Assembly (NCBI GenBank): GCA_002354805.1
Contig: DEMH01000014.1
Location: forward strand, 62,001 to 126,000
Length of the DNA: 64,000 nt
Direction of reading: 5' to 3'
Origin: Gammaproteobacteria bacterium UBA2675
GTDB taxonomy: Bacteria > Pseudomonadota > Gammaproteobacteria > Pseudomonadales > Pseudohongiellaceae
The notes beneath the pieces are model-generated. The model was given only the letters and a program-made list of their open reading frames with translations. It was not told the origin of the DNA and did not search any database. A program made the translations under genes and the position numbers. Shown one piece after another: positions 1-7,573 of the stretch (position 1 is its first letter; each line of letters opens with the position of its first letter).

Positions 1-436
1 CACCTGTGAAATTGCCGTAATTGGTTTCGATACCCCATATGGCGACGATGAAGCGGGCCGGCACACCATATTCGGCAGCTACCTGATTAAGTACATCGCG
101 GTGCTGCGCCATGCGCGTCCTGCCCGTCTGGATGCGCCAGTCGGTGACACGCTTGTCCAGATACTGAGCCAGCGTTTCGACAAATTCGGCCTGATTACGG
201 TCGTTGCTTACGACCTGGGGGATGGGCGCCAACCCTGTCAGCGCCTGATCGATGATATTTTCGGAGATGCCGGCTTCTCTCGCTTCGGCGATTAGCTGCT
301 GCAGCCACTGTTGAAACTCGGGATCAGGAGCAGCGACTTCACTGTCTGACTGGGCACTAACTTTCCATCCAGCGAATGACAGGACCACCATCGTCACACA
401 TGCCATCCGGGTCAAACCAAACCACAATCGAGTCAT
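1..436 (-). CDS. Lytic murein transglycosylase, MltB family (3' end outside window)
   Basis: Only the first ~145 residues lie in the window; the gene runs off the left edge. The product begins with a hydrophobic export signal ending near VSAQS, then a helical region typical of the SLT_2/MltB family, and reaches the motif GIETNYG, whose glutamate is the catalytic acid in this family. It should cleave the MurNAc-GlcNAc bond of peptidoglycan in the periplasm, leaving 1,6-anhydro-muropeptides. I chose ATG at 436 because a GGGAG element lies about 10 bases upstream; ATG at 445 is also in frame but too close to it. It is followed by a VanY-type peptidase on the same strand, another wall enzyme. An ampG-type permease that could recycle the products lies at 56173. 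Confidence 0.85.
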   Translation of the reverse strand, partial: MTRLWFGLTRMACVTMVVLSFAGWKVSAQSDSEVAAPDPEFQQWLQQLIAEAREAGISENIIDQALTGLAPIPQVVSNDRNQAEFVETLAQYLDKRVTDWRIQTGRTRMAQHRDVLNQVAAEYGVPARFIVAIWGIETNYGNFTG

Positions 437-465
437 CAAACACATACTCCCATGATAATTTCAGC

Positions 466-1068
466 CTACTCCTTAAATTCAGTTTTGTCTAACAGATGCG
501 CGTCGATTGTCTCGTGATAGCACCAGTGCCAGGGCTCGTAACAGATCATTCCGGTCCCTCCCTCAGGATAGGACAACAAAAATCCGTAATCCTCCGCATT
601 GGCCATTAACCAGGCGTAAGCAGCTGTACCATCGAACTCTGTCTCCAGTGGTTTGCTGCCCGGTGTGCCGATGTCAATGGCACGCCCGGTGTGGTGCTCG
701 CTGAAACCGGGGGCCGCCGTGTAGGCAAGGACATCTTCAAGCGTTCGGCCAGTGGCAAGCTTGCGTTTAATCAGGTCTGCCTGATAAGCCACACTGCGAA
801 ATGCCGAGATCAATTGCAGGGTAATGCCGTCACGCGCAGCCGCTGCCTGCATGGCCAGCCAGGCCTGCAAGGCCGCTGGCGTCAACTGCACGGGACGCTG
901 GAACATGTCATGACCCGCATCAACCAGCCGATCCGGCTCGGGATGAAACGGCAAGCCCGAAGTAGTGGGGTAATCGGCCGGTATCCCCAGTCGGGCAAAC
1001 AAGGGCTGTAGTTCGTCAATTGACGAGACTGGTGTCTTAAATGCCATATTGTTTGACTGTAACGACAT
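466..1068 (-). CDS. M15 family D-alanyl-D-alanine carboxypeptidase (VanY-like)
   Basis: A 200-residue protein with the M15 zinc-peptidase signature: SAFRS around residue 90, SEHHTGRAID (zinc ligands His and Asp) and a C-terminal EPWHW carrying the catalytic Glu and the third zinc ligand. The family trims D-Ala-D-Ala or related peptidoglycan stem peptides. No convincing signal peptide is visible, so it may act on muropeptides in the cytoplasm or leave by another route. Neither the first ATG (1068) nor the internal ATG at 1047 has a good ribosome binding site, so the start is uncertain. It lies upstream of the MltB-like gene on the same strand and diverges from fabY. Confidence 0.85.
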   Translation of the reverse strand: MSLQSNNMAFKTPVSSIDELQPLFARLGIPADYPTTSGLPFHPEPDRLVDAGHDMFQRPVQLTPAALQAWLAMQAAAARDGITLQLISAFRSVAYQADLIKRKLATGRTLEDVLAYTAAPGFSEHHTGRAIDIGTPGSKPLETEFDGTAAYAWLMANAEDYGFLLSYPEGGTGMICYEPWHWCYHETIDAHLLDKTEFKE

Positions 1069-1152
1069 AATAATACAAAGGGTGTTTAGCTATATTACTC
1101 ATATCGTAGCAGTCGTTGCACTGGCCGTCATAGCGTCAAGGAGAATTATCGG

Positions 1153-3072
1153 ATGACAGCACTTCCCGTGATTATTGGCTTCGGCGGGATCAACCCGGCA
1201 GGCCGCAGTTCCTCACATCATGGGTACCGCCGCTTGGTAATGGATCAGCTGGACGCGCAGGACGCGATGCAGACCAGAGCCAGCCTGGCCAGCCTCATGG
1301 GCTTGCTGCAATGGCGCGAAGGCCGCTGGTTCAATCCGCTTAATAACAAAGCCGTCGAGCTAGAACCCTACCTGAAGGGCATTGATGAGCAGCTCAGGCA
1401 CGGCACGCTGATCCGAAAACTTGAAAACAATCTGTTTGATCCTGCTCGCCTGCCCTACCACAAAAAGGCTGTACTGAACGCCAGCGACAACAGCCCAATC
1501 CGATTCCGTATGCGGCGCCAGCACTTGCCAGATCGCATACCAATGGACTGGCTGCTGAGTGATGCCGGCAATGGACAGGTAGATGTCGAAATCCCCACAT
1601 CGCTGGAGATCATGACCGAAAACACGCGCAAATCTGCGGTCAACTCTGCAGGCCAGCTGCCCAGCGGATTTGATCCGCGGGCCCTCTATCAGTCGCGCAA
1701 TCATCCACGCGGTTTGCAGATGACGGTGTTTGGCGCCAGTGATGCGATACAGTCACTGGGTGTGGACTGGCAGACTGTACTCCAGCATGTATCAGCCGAT
1801 CAGATCAGTGTTTACGCCGGCAGCAGCATGAGCCAGCTCGACTATGACGGTAATGGCGGATTGCTGCAGGCACGTCTGCTTGGCAAAAAAGTCAGTTCCA
1901 AGCAACTGGCCCTGGGTTTTGCTGAAATGCCAGCTGACTTTATCAATGCCTACGTACTGGGCAATTTAGGGACAACCGGCACTAACGCTGCAGCATGCGC
2001 CACATTCCTCTATAACCTGCGTCAGGGCATCCGCGACATTCGTAACGGTACCCACCGACTGGTTATTGTCGGCACCGCCGAAGCACCACTGGTACCGGAA
2101 GTCATGGATGGCTACCACACCATGGGCGCCCTGGTGGACGATGCAGCGCTGCTGGCACTGGATGCTGACAAAGGACTGAGTGCCCCGGATCATCGTCGGG
2201 CCTGCCGCCCGTTTGGCAATAATGCCGGATTCACACTGGGTGAGTCAGCACAGTTTGTCATCCTTTGTGACGACAAACTGGCTCTGGAACTGGGCGCCAA
2301 TATTTATGGGTCAGTCAATGATGTGTTTGTGAACGCTGATGGCTACAAGAAATCCATCTCCAGCCCGGGCGCCGGTAACTACATCACCATGGCGAAGGCG
2401 ATGGCGGCAACCGCGGCTGTTATTGGCGAACAGGGCCTGCAACAACGCAGTTACGTTCAGGCACACGGCACTGGCACCCCTCAGAATCGCGTGACCGAGT
2501 CCCATATCTTCAACACGCTGGCACAAACCTGGGGCATTGAGAAATGGCCTGTGACGGCTCTCAAAACCTATGTCGGACACTCTCTGGCGTCTGCATCCGG
2601 CGACCAGCTGGTAGCCAGCCTGGGCGTGTGGCAGTACGGCATCATTCCGGGTATCACCACGGTGGATAAAGTTGCCGACGATGTGCACGGCAGCCACCTC
2701 AATTTTCTGCTGAGCCACACTGAGGTTGGCACGGATGCGATGGATGCTGTGCTGATCAATGCCAAAGGGTTCGGCGGCAACAATGCCACTGCCTCCGTGC
2801 TGTCGCCACAGCAGACACGCAAAATGCTGGAGAAGCGGCATGGCAAGTCGGCGACCGCGGCCTGGGCCGAACGCAATGAATCAGTCAAGCAGAAAATTGC
2901 TGACTATGACGAGTCGGTTCGACGCAATACTGCAGAGGTCATTTATCGATTTGACCACAATGTACTGGGCGGTGAAGAGCTGGGGATCAGCCGTGACGCT
3001 ATCAAAGTGCCAGGACACACACACGAAATCTCAACCCGGCACCAGTCGCCCTACGGCGACATGATTGACTGA
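1153..3072 (+). CDS. fabY: Beta-ketoacyl-ACP synthase, FabY type
   Basis: A 639-residue thiolase-fold condensing enzyme matching the Pseudomonas aeruginosa FabY type in length and in its opening (PVIIGFGGINPAGRSS). FabY condenses acetyl-CoA with malonyl-ACP to start fatty acid synthesis, replacing FabH. The catalytic triad is visible: Cys282 in AAACATF, His438 in AHGTGTP and His476 in VGHSLAS. The start is supported by AAGGAG nine bases upstream of the ATG. It is monocistronic, divergent from the VanY-like gene and convergent with the metal-sensor gene. The family assignment is firm; the primer specificity is inferred from homologues. Confidence 0.9.
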   Translation: MTALPVIIGFGGINPAGRSSSHHGYRRLVMDQLDAQDAMQTRASLASLMGLLQWREGRWFNPLNNKAVELEPYLKGIDEQLRHGTLIRKLENNLFDPARLPYHKKAVLNASDNSPIRFRMRRQHLPDRIPMDWLLSDAGNGQVDVEIPTSLEIMTENTRKSAVNSAGQLPSGFDPRALYQSRNHPRGLQMTVFGASDAIQSLGVDWQTVLQHVSADQISVYAGSSMSQLDYDGNGGLLQARLLGKKVSSKQLALGFAEMPADFINAYVLGNLGTTGTNAAACATFLYNLRQGIRDIRNGTHRLVIVGTAEAPLVPEVMDGYHTMGALVDDAALLALDADKGLSAPDHRRACRPFGNNAGFTLGESAQFVILCDDKLALELGANIYGSVNDVFVNADGYKKSISSPGAGNYITMAKAMAATAAVIGEQGLQQRSYVQAHGTGTPQNRVTESHIFNTLAQTWGIEKWPVTALKTYVGHSLASASGDQLVASLGVWQYGIIPGITTVDKVADDVHGSHLNFLLSHTEVGTDAMDAVLINAKGFGGNNATASVLSPQQTRKMLEKRHGKSATAAWAERNESVKQKIADYDESVRRNTAEVIYRFDHNVLGGEELGISRDAIKVPGHTHEISTRHQSPYGDMID

Positions 3073-3122
3073 CAGCAGCAAACAGGCGAAACCGCTTCAC
3101 AGCTCAATCGGGCCGCTCGGAA

Positions 3123-3614
3123 CTATTGCGGAGTCGATGGCGTGTCAGCAGGCGGTCGGCGTGCGGCCGGGGGGCGTTCCTCAGCACGCCGGACACTCAG
3201 CCGACGCAGTGCCTGCTGCCGCTGTTCAACCGTCAGCCGGCTCATCAGGTTAAGCAACTGGCCGTGACTGCGCTCCTGGTAAGCTTCACTGGCCTGTCGC
3301 AGTCGTGCGAAGGCACCCGTCAGCGCCTCAGTATCCAGAGGATCCTGAACCAGCAACTGATTCACTTCGCGTTGCGCCTGAAGCATCTGACGCCGCACCT
3401 GTCGTAATTCCTCATTGGCTTGCCGCATCTGCGTCTGCACCCTGTCGCGCGCCTGAGGATCCAGTGACTGGTTCATCCACATCATGCCTACCGGCGCAGG
3501 CGGCGGCTCAGGCCGGCTGAACAGCTGCGCACCGACTACTCCAGCCAAAAACAGATTCACGGCCACCGATACCAGCAGGGCAATGACCAGCATGTTCTTT
3601 CGCAAAAGCATCAT
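3123..3614 (-). CDS. Periplasmic heavy-metal sensor-like protein (Spy/CnrR type)
   Basis: A 163-residue protein with one N-terminal membrane anchor (about residues 8-28), then a Gln/Arg-rich all-helical region with LTVEQRQQ-type segments resembling the Metal_resist / Spy / CpxP / CnrR group. Members sit in the periplasm and bind metals or chaperone unfolded proteins; several, such as CnrX/CnrR, regulate an ECF sigma factor. The start overlaps the stop of the anti-sigma-like gene by four bases, and the sigma gene is next upstream, which supports a signalling role. The C-terminal 25 residues are Pro/Arg-rich and probably disordered. The ligand is unknown. Confidence 0.7.
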   Translation of the reverse strand: MMLLRKNMLVIALLVSVAVNLFLAGVVGAQLFSRPEPPPAPVGMMWMNQSLDPQARDRVQTQMRQANEELRQVRRQMLQAQREVNQLLVQDPLDTEALTGAFARLRQASEAYQERSHGQLLNLMSRLTVEQRQQALRRLSVRRAEERPPAARRPPADTPSTPQ

Positions 3615-4060
3615 GGCGTTTCCTCGGCAATTTCACCCAGCGCCATCCAGTACAACTCCTCATCTGTCGTCAGCCAGGTATTCGTATCATTGTCCATGTT
3701 CAACTGCAGGCCAACGTACAGACCAAGCATCAGCGGAATACACGCCAGCGCCGCGGGTCGCCACCATTGAGTTGCTCCCGCGGAGGTATCCGCCATCAGC
3801 CAGTGCCCTACCCGCTCCAGAATGCCTGCTCGACGAGGCGGTAAGGGCTGAGCCAGCAGGCGCGCCTCAAGACCCGCGAATGCCGGAGTCTGCGAATCGC
3901 TTAACCAGCTGTCCAGAGCCTGTGCATTTTTCAGCTCAGCAAGCAGCTCGGGATAGTTGTCCAGGCACTGCTTGGCAAGCTCGCGCTCGGCCGCTGGCCA
4001 TCGCTGCAGATCTCCACCGTAGGCGTCAATCAGACTGATCAGTCGATCTCTCGACAACAT
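3611..4060 (-). CDS. Putative membrane-anchored anti-sigma factor
   Basis: A 149-residue protein with a cytoplasmic N-terminal part (IDAYGGDLQRWPAAER, a pattern common in proteobacterial anti-sigma-like proteins), a single membrane segment around residues 101-119 and a short acidic C-terminal periplasmic tail. It overlaps the ECF sigma stop codon by one base and the metal-sensor start by four, so the three are translationally coupled. By position and topology it should hold the sigma factor inactive at the membrane until a periplasmic signal arrives. No zinc-binding HxxxCxxC anti-sigma motif is present, so this is inferred mainly from context. Confidence 0.6.
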   Translation of the reverse strand: MLSRDRLISLIDAYGGDLQRWPAAERELAKQCLDNYPELLAELKNAQALDSWLSDSQTPAFAGLEARLLAQPLPPRRAGILERVGHWLMADTSAGATQWWRPAALACIPLMLGLYVGLQLNMDNDTNTWLTTDEELYWMALGEIAEETP

Positions 4061-4602
4061 TATTTATCCTCCACGGACATTTGACTCTTCAGGGCACGGC
4101 GCGCACGCGCCAGCAAGGACTCCAGCGCATCAACCGATACATCAAGCACATCGGCTGCCTGCTGATTCGATAAGCCCTGGTAGTGAACCAGAATCAGGGC
4201 GCTGCGCTGTCGCTCCGGCAATCCGCCAATCAGTTGCTGCAACCGTTCGTGTTGGCGCTGCGCAGCCAGCCCCAGGTCGGCAGCTGCTGCGCCGGTATCA
4301 ATAACGCTATCAAGGTCTGCGTCAATTGCCAGCGCTGACCGTTTCCGCAGATTATCGACACACAGGTTGTGCGCGATACGGTGCAGCCAGGCGGACACGT
4401 TGCCCCGTGCGGGATCCCAGCGCGCTGCCTGGGTCCATAACTTCAGGAAGGTCTCCTGCGCAACATCTTCAGCCTCAGCCTGGTTGCCCAGCAAGCGGTA
4501 AGCATAAGCAGCTATCAGACGGCCATACTGATGGACCGCGCGGGCATAGGCATCTTGCCGTCCAGCAACGATTGCCTGCATCATCTGCTCTTCAATCGAC
4601 AT
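4060..4602 (-). CDS. ECF-family RNA polymerase sigma factor
   Basis: A 180-residue sigma-70 family protein with region 2 (about 25-95: YRLLGNQAEAEDVAQETFLKLW, then NVSAWLHRIAHNLCVDNLRKR) and region 4 (about 125-175: LPERQRSALILVHYQGLSNQQAADVLDVSVDALESLLARARR). It lacks regions 1 and 3, as ECF factors do. It directs RNA polymerase to a small regulon, probably including its own operon. The EF-hand gene lies 45 bases upstream; the anti-sigma and metal-sensor genes follow with overlaps. The ribosome binding site is weak. Confidence 0.9.
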   Translation of the reverse strand: MSIEEQMMQAIVAGRQDAYARAVHQYGRLIAAYAYRLLGNQAEAEDVAQETFLKLWTQAARWDPARGNVSAWLHRIAHNLCVDNLRKRSALAIDADLDSVIDTGAAAADLGLAAQRQHERLQQLIGGLPERQRSALILVHYQGLSNQQAADVLDVSVDALESLLARARRALKSQMSVEDK

Positions 4603-4647
4603 ATGTCTTGCCTGGCAGTAGCTGCCGCGCGCGGAAACAGATCTCTA

Positions 4648-5181
4648 TCAATGATCCCTGTGGTCTGACTGCTGTTCACCATTTGGACCAGCCTGACGTC
4701 GCTCTTCCATACGCTCGCGCATCGCAGCTCGCTGTTCCTCTGTCATGCTCGCCATCCGCTCACGCATCTGACGGCGCTGTTCGGGGCTCATTTCACCCAT
4801 ACGTTCACGCATTTGACGGCGCTGCTGTGGATCCATTTCACCCATCTGTTGCATGCCTCTTTGTGGACGCATTTCATCTTCCGAAATCAGGCCGTTACCA
4901 TCTTGGTCGAGCCGCTGAAACGCGCGCTCAAGAGCGTCCTGCCTGCTGATGGCACCGTCACCGTTGGTGTCCTGACGCTCAAAGTTGGCCATCGGTGCCG
5001 CTGCGAATTCTTCAAGCGTCAGATTGCCATCGCCATTAACATCCAGCGCGTCAAAGCGGGCTTGTGCCTGCGCCTGGCCTTGTCCATGGCCCTGGCCGTG
5101 ACCGGCGTCCTGAGCAGACACCTGAAAGGCACCCGCGGCGCAAAATGCAGTCAGTGCGATCAGATAATTTCGTTTACTCAT
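4648..5181 (-). CDS. Exported EF-hand calcium-binding protein with C-terminal repeats
   Basis: A 177-residue protein with a signal peptide (cleavage after VSAQ, about residue 24), a His/Gly/Gln linker, and three EF-hand loops: residues 47-58 (DVNGDGNLTLEE), 71-82 (DTNGDGAISRQD, ending in Asp instead of Glu) and 92-103 (DQDGNGLISEDE). The C-terminus holds three 15-residue repeats (113-157) built on M-G-E-M-x-P-E-Q-R-R-Q-M-R-E-R. It should bind calcium in the periplasm. GGGAG eight bases upstream supports the start. As first gene of the sigma/anti-sigma/metal-sensor set it may be the sensor input or a regulon target. Confidence 0.8.
   Translation of the reverse strand: MSKRNYLIALTAFCAAGAFQVSAQDAGHGQGHGQGQAQAQARFDALDVNGDGNLTLEEFAAAPMANFERQDTNGDGAISRQDALERAFQRLDQDGNGLISEDEMRPQRGMQQMGEMDPQQRRQMRERMGEMSPEQRRQMRERMASMTEEQRAAMRERMEERRQAGPNGEQQSDHRDH
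4711..4845 (-). repeat. Three tandem 45-base units encoding a 15-residue repeat
   Basis: These 135 bases in the EF-hand gene encode three successive 15-residue units, rich in Met, Arg, Gln and Glu. The first two are nearly identical; the third has diverged (MASMTEEQRAAMRER). The predicted structure is one charged helix. Repeat number may vary between strains. Confidence 0.8.
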
Positions 5182-5399
5182 GATAAGTCTCCCATTCTGG
5201 CTCAGCCAGTATATGTCTGTTTACATATGTTGATACGGGCAGCCCGCGAGAATCCGTCGCGACTCTGCGAAATTTTTCAAAAAAGAGCACCATCAACTTA
5301 TCCCGAGGCGGGAACGGTACAAGAACAGGTCAGTGGGAAACGCGTATGGCGGGTACAGAAAGTCAGGATGTTTAATATTGCAGCGCCAGAACGGCTGGA

Positions 5400-5436
5400 G
5401 CTTCGGGAGACCGCTATTACCCGGGTCTCCCGAAGC
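5400..5436 (-). terminator. Long hairpin downstream of the fumarase gene
   Basis: A perfect 13-base-pair stem (5400-5412 with 5424-5436) and an 11-base loop, 21 bases past the fumarase stop codon. No run of T follows on the minus strand, so it may act as a 3' stabiliser or a weak terminator instead of a classical intrinsic one. Confidence 0.55.
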
Positions 5437-5456
5437 CTGTCTGATTGACCTGCAGA

Positions 5457-6986
5457 TCAGCCAGTTACTTTGACAGGTCTGGCTTCAGCGATCTTCGCCT
5501 GCCACTCGGCAGGTCCGGTTCGATGCACCGAGCTGCCATTAACGTCAACAGCAACCGTCACCGGCATATCTTCGACCACAAACTCATGGATCGCTTCCAT
5601 GCCCAGATCCTCGAAGGCAACGATACGGGCATCCCGGATCGCCTTCGACACCAGGTATGCTGCGCCACCAACGGCCATCAGGTAGACCGCTTTGTGTTTC
5701 TGGATGGCGTCAATGGCCACCTGGCCGCGCTCCGCTTTGCCGATCATGCCCAGCAGGCCGGTTTTTTCAAGAATTGTATCGGTGAACTTGTCCATGCGCG
5801 TAGCCGTGGTCGGACCAGCTGGCCCGATCACCTCATCACGAACCGCATCAACCGGGCCCACGTAGTAGATAAAGCGTCCCTTCAGGTCGACACCATCAGG
5901 CAGCGATTCACCACGATTGAACATATCAACCATGCGCTTGTGAGCGGCATCGCGCCCCGTCAGCATCTTGCCTGACAACAGCAGAGTTTCACCCGGCTTC
6001 CAGCTGGCAACGTCTTCAGCAGTGACGGTGTCCAGATTTACCCGGCGCGCCGTAGGGCCTGCGTCCCAGGTAATCTGCGGCCAGTCCTCCAGCTTGGGCG
6101 GCTGCAGGTGCGCGGGTCCCGATCCGTCCAGCACAAAGTGTGCGTGGCGCGTCGCTGCACAGTTCGGAATCATTGCCACCGGCAAGGACGCTGCGTGTGT
6201 GGGGTAATCCTTGATTTTGATATCAAGAACGGTGGTCAAGCCACCCAGGCCCTGGGCGCCGATACCCAGCGCATTGACCTTGTCCATGATCTCCAGGCGC
6301 AGCTCTTCAACACGATTCTGTGGACCACGCTCGCGCAGTTCATGAATATCGATCGGATCCATCAGCGCTTCCTTGGCCAGGACGGCAGCCTTTTCAGCAG
6401 TGCCACCAATACCGATACCCAGCATGCCGGGCGGACACCAGCCGGCGCCCATCGTCGGCACTGTCTTGACGACCCAGTCAACGATGCTGTCGCTGGGGTT
6501 CAGCATGACCATTTTTGCCTTGTTCTCGGAGCCGCCTCCCTTGGCAGCCACGATGACATCGACCGTATCTCCTGGCACGACTTCCATGTGAATAACGGCA
6601 GGCGTGTTGTCTTTGGTGTTTTTACGGGCGCCGGCCGGATCGGCCAGGATGGAGGCACGCAGGACGTTGTCCGGGTGCAGGTAGGCACGACGCACCCCTT
6701 CATTGATCATGTCAGCCACGCTGCTGTTTGCTTCCCACTGGACATTCATGCCGATTTTGATGAATACGGTCACGATGCCGGTGTCCTGACAGATTGGCCG
6801 CTTGCCTTCGGCACACAGCCGGGAGTTGATCAGGATCTGCGCCATGGCATCTTTGGCCGCCTGTGACTCCTCGCGCTCGTAGGCTTCGTTGACCGCCTGG
6901 ATAAAGTCCAGAGGGTGGTAGTAAGAGATGTACTGCAGCGCATCGGCCACGCTCTGAATAAGGTCGTCTTGCTTGATTACAGTCAT
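5457..6986 (-). CDS. Fumarate hydratase, class I (4Fe-4S)
   Basis: A 509-residue iron-sulfur fumarase that interconverts fumarate and malate in the citric acid cycle. The alpha and beta halves are fused. Cluster cysteines are visible: Cys66 (PICQDTG), Cys184 (WCPPG) and Cys276 (IPNCAATRH); GGGSEN near 150 and VDVNGSSVHRTGPAEW near the C-terminus are also typical. AGGA eight bases before the ATG supports the start. It stands alone with a strong 3' hairpin. Class I enzymes are oxygen-sensitive; an Fe-SOD gene lies elsewhere in the window. The fumA/fumB naming of E. coli cannot be assigned from sequence alone. Confidence 0.93.
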   Translation of the reverse strand: MTVIKQDDLIQSVADALQYISYYHPLDFIQAVNEAYEREESQAAKDAMAQILINSRLCAEGKRPICQDTGIVTVFIKIGMNVQWEANSSVADMINEGVRRAYLHPDNVLRASILADPAGARKNTKDNTPAVIHMEVVPGDTVDVIVAAKGGGSENKAKMVMLNPSDSIVDWVVKTVPTMGAGWCPPGMLGIGIGGTAEKAAVLAKEALMDPIDIHELRERGPQNRVEELRLEIMDKVNALGIGAQGLGGLTTVLDIKIKDYPTHAASLPVAMIPNCAATRHAHFVLDGSGPAHLQPPKLEDWPQITWDAGPTARRVNLDTVTAEDVASWKPGETLLLSGKMLTGRDAAHKRMVDMFNRGESLPDGVDLKGRFIYYVGPVDAVRDEVIGPAGPTTATRMDKFTDTILEKTGLLGMIGKAERGQVAIDAIQKHKAVYLMAVGGAAYLVSKAIRDARIVAFEDLGMEAIHEFVVEDMPVTVAVDVNGSSVHRTGPAEWQAKIAEARPVKVTG

Positions 6987-7267
6987 GTGTGATTCCTGTC
7001 TTGACGGGACATGTGCATCTGGCCGTATGGCGCTGACGCTGAAAACGGCGGCATTTTACCACAATCAGCGTGGCGGCCCATGGGGCGTAAATCAGCAAGC
7101 GAATAAAATCCAGGAAATGATGTTGAATAGCGACTACAACCTAATTGGATGGAGACGGATCTTAGCAAGTCAATTAACAGTCACGGAGCAGACATGCTCG
7201 GTCTGCAGGATTTTGTCGACGGCCACTCATCCTGAAAGAAAATAAAACCCATCTGGAGCGCAGGCAG

Positions 7268-7534
7268 ATGATCAATTCGGCACTCATAAAAGCGATATTG
7301 TTTCTTCTGCTTGTCGTTTCTTCGACTAATGTAGTCACCCACTCTCTGGAGTCTGACTGGCTGGGTGCACTCATGTCTTCAGGTGTTGCAGTATTTGTCA
7401 CTCCTTCCCGGCCAACTGTTGCATGGATTCATTCCAGACTGAGAGACAAGATGCCCACCAAACAGTGGATAGGCGTGGCAATGATGATTGCCGGAGATGC
7501 AACCAGAATCGTCGGCTTTTTGTTTGCCGGGTGA
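7268..7534 (+). CDS. Hypothetical small membrane protein
   Basis: An 88-residue open frame with a hydrophobic N-terminal segment (ALIKAILFLLLVVSS) and a second at the C-terminus (WIGVAMMIAGDATRIVGFLFAG). A GGAG element lies about 10 bases before the ATG. It sits just upstream of the CrbS-like kinase on the same strand, 39 bases away, so it could be co-transcribed. I recognise no family. If it is not a gene, the 588 bases between fumarase and the kinase hold nothing else I can support. Confidence 0.4.
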   Translation: MINSALIKAILFLLLVVSSTNVVTHSLESDWLGALMSSGVAVFVTPSRPTVAWIHSRLRDKMPTKQWIGVAMMIAGDATRIVGFLFAG

Positions 7535-7573
7535 TACCATGGGGTCGATAAGGACAACAAAACGACACTAGCG

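Noticed and set aside
5211..5228. ATATGT/ACATAT inverted repeat upstream of the EF-hand gene
   Set aside because: Only six bases per arm in AT-rich leader DNA; too weak to call an operator.
6108..6866. A 252-residue plus-strand frame opposite the fumarase gene
   Set aside because: Shadow of a conserved gene; no ribosome binding site or domain.
7021..7245. Frame continuing upstream of the small membrane protein
   Set aside because: It overlaps the fumarase 5' region without a ribosome binding site or a protein-like composition.
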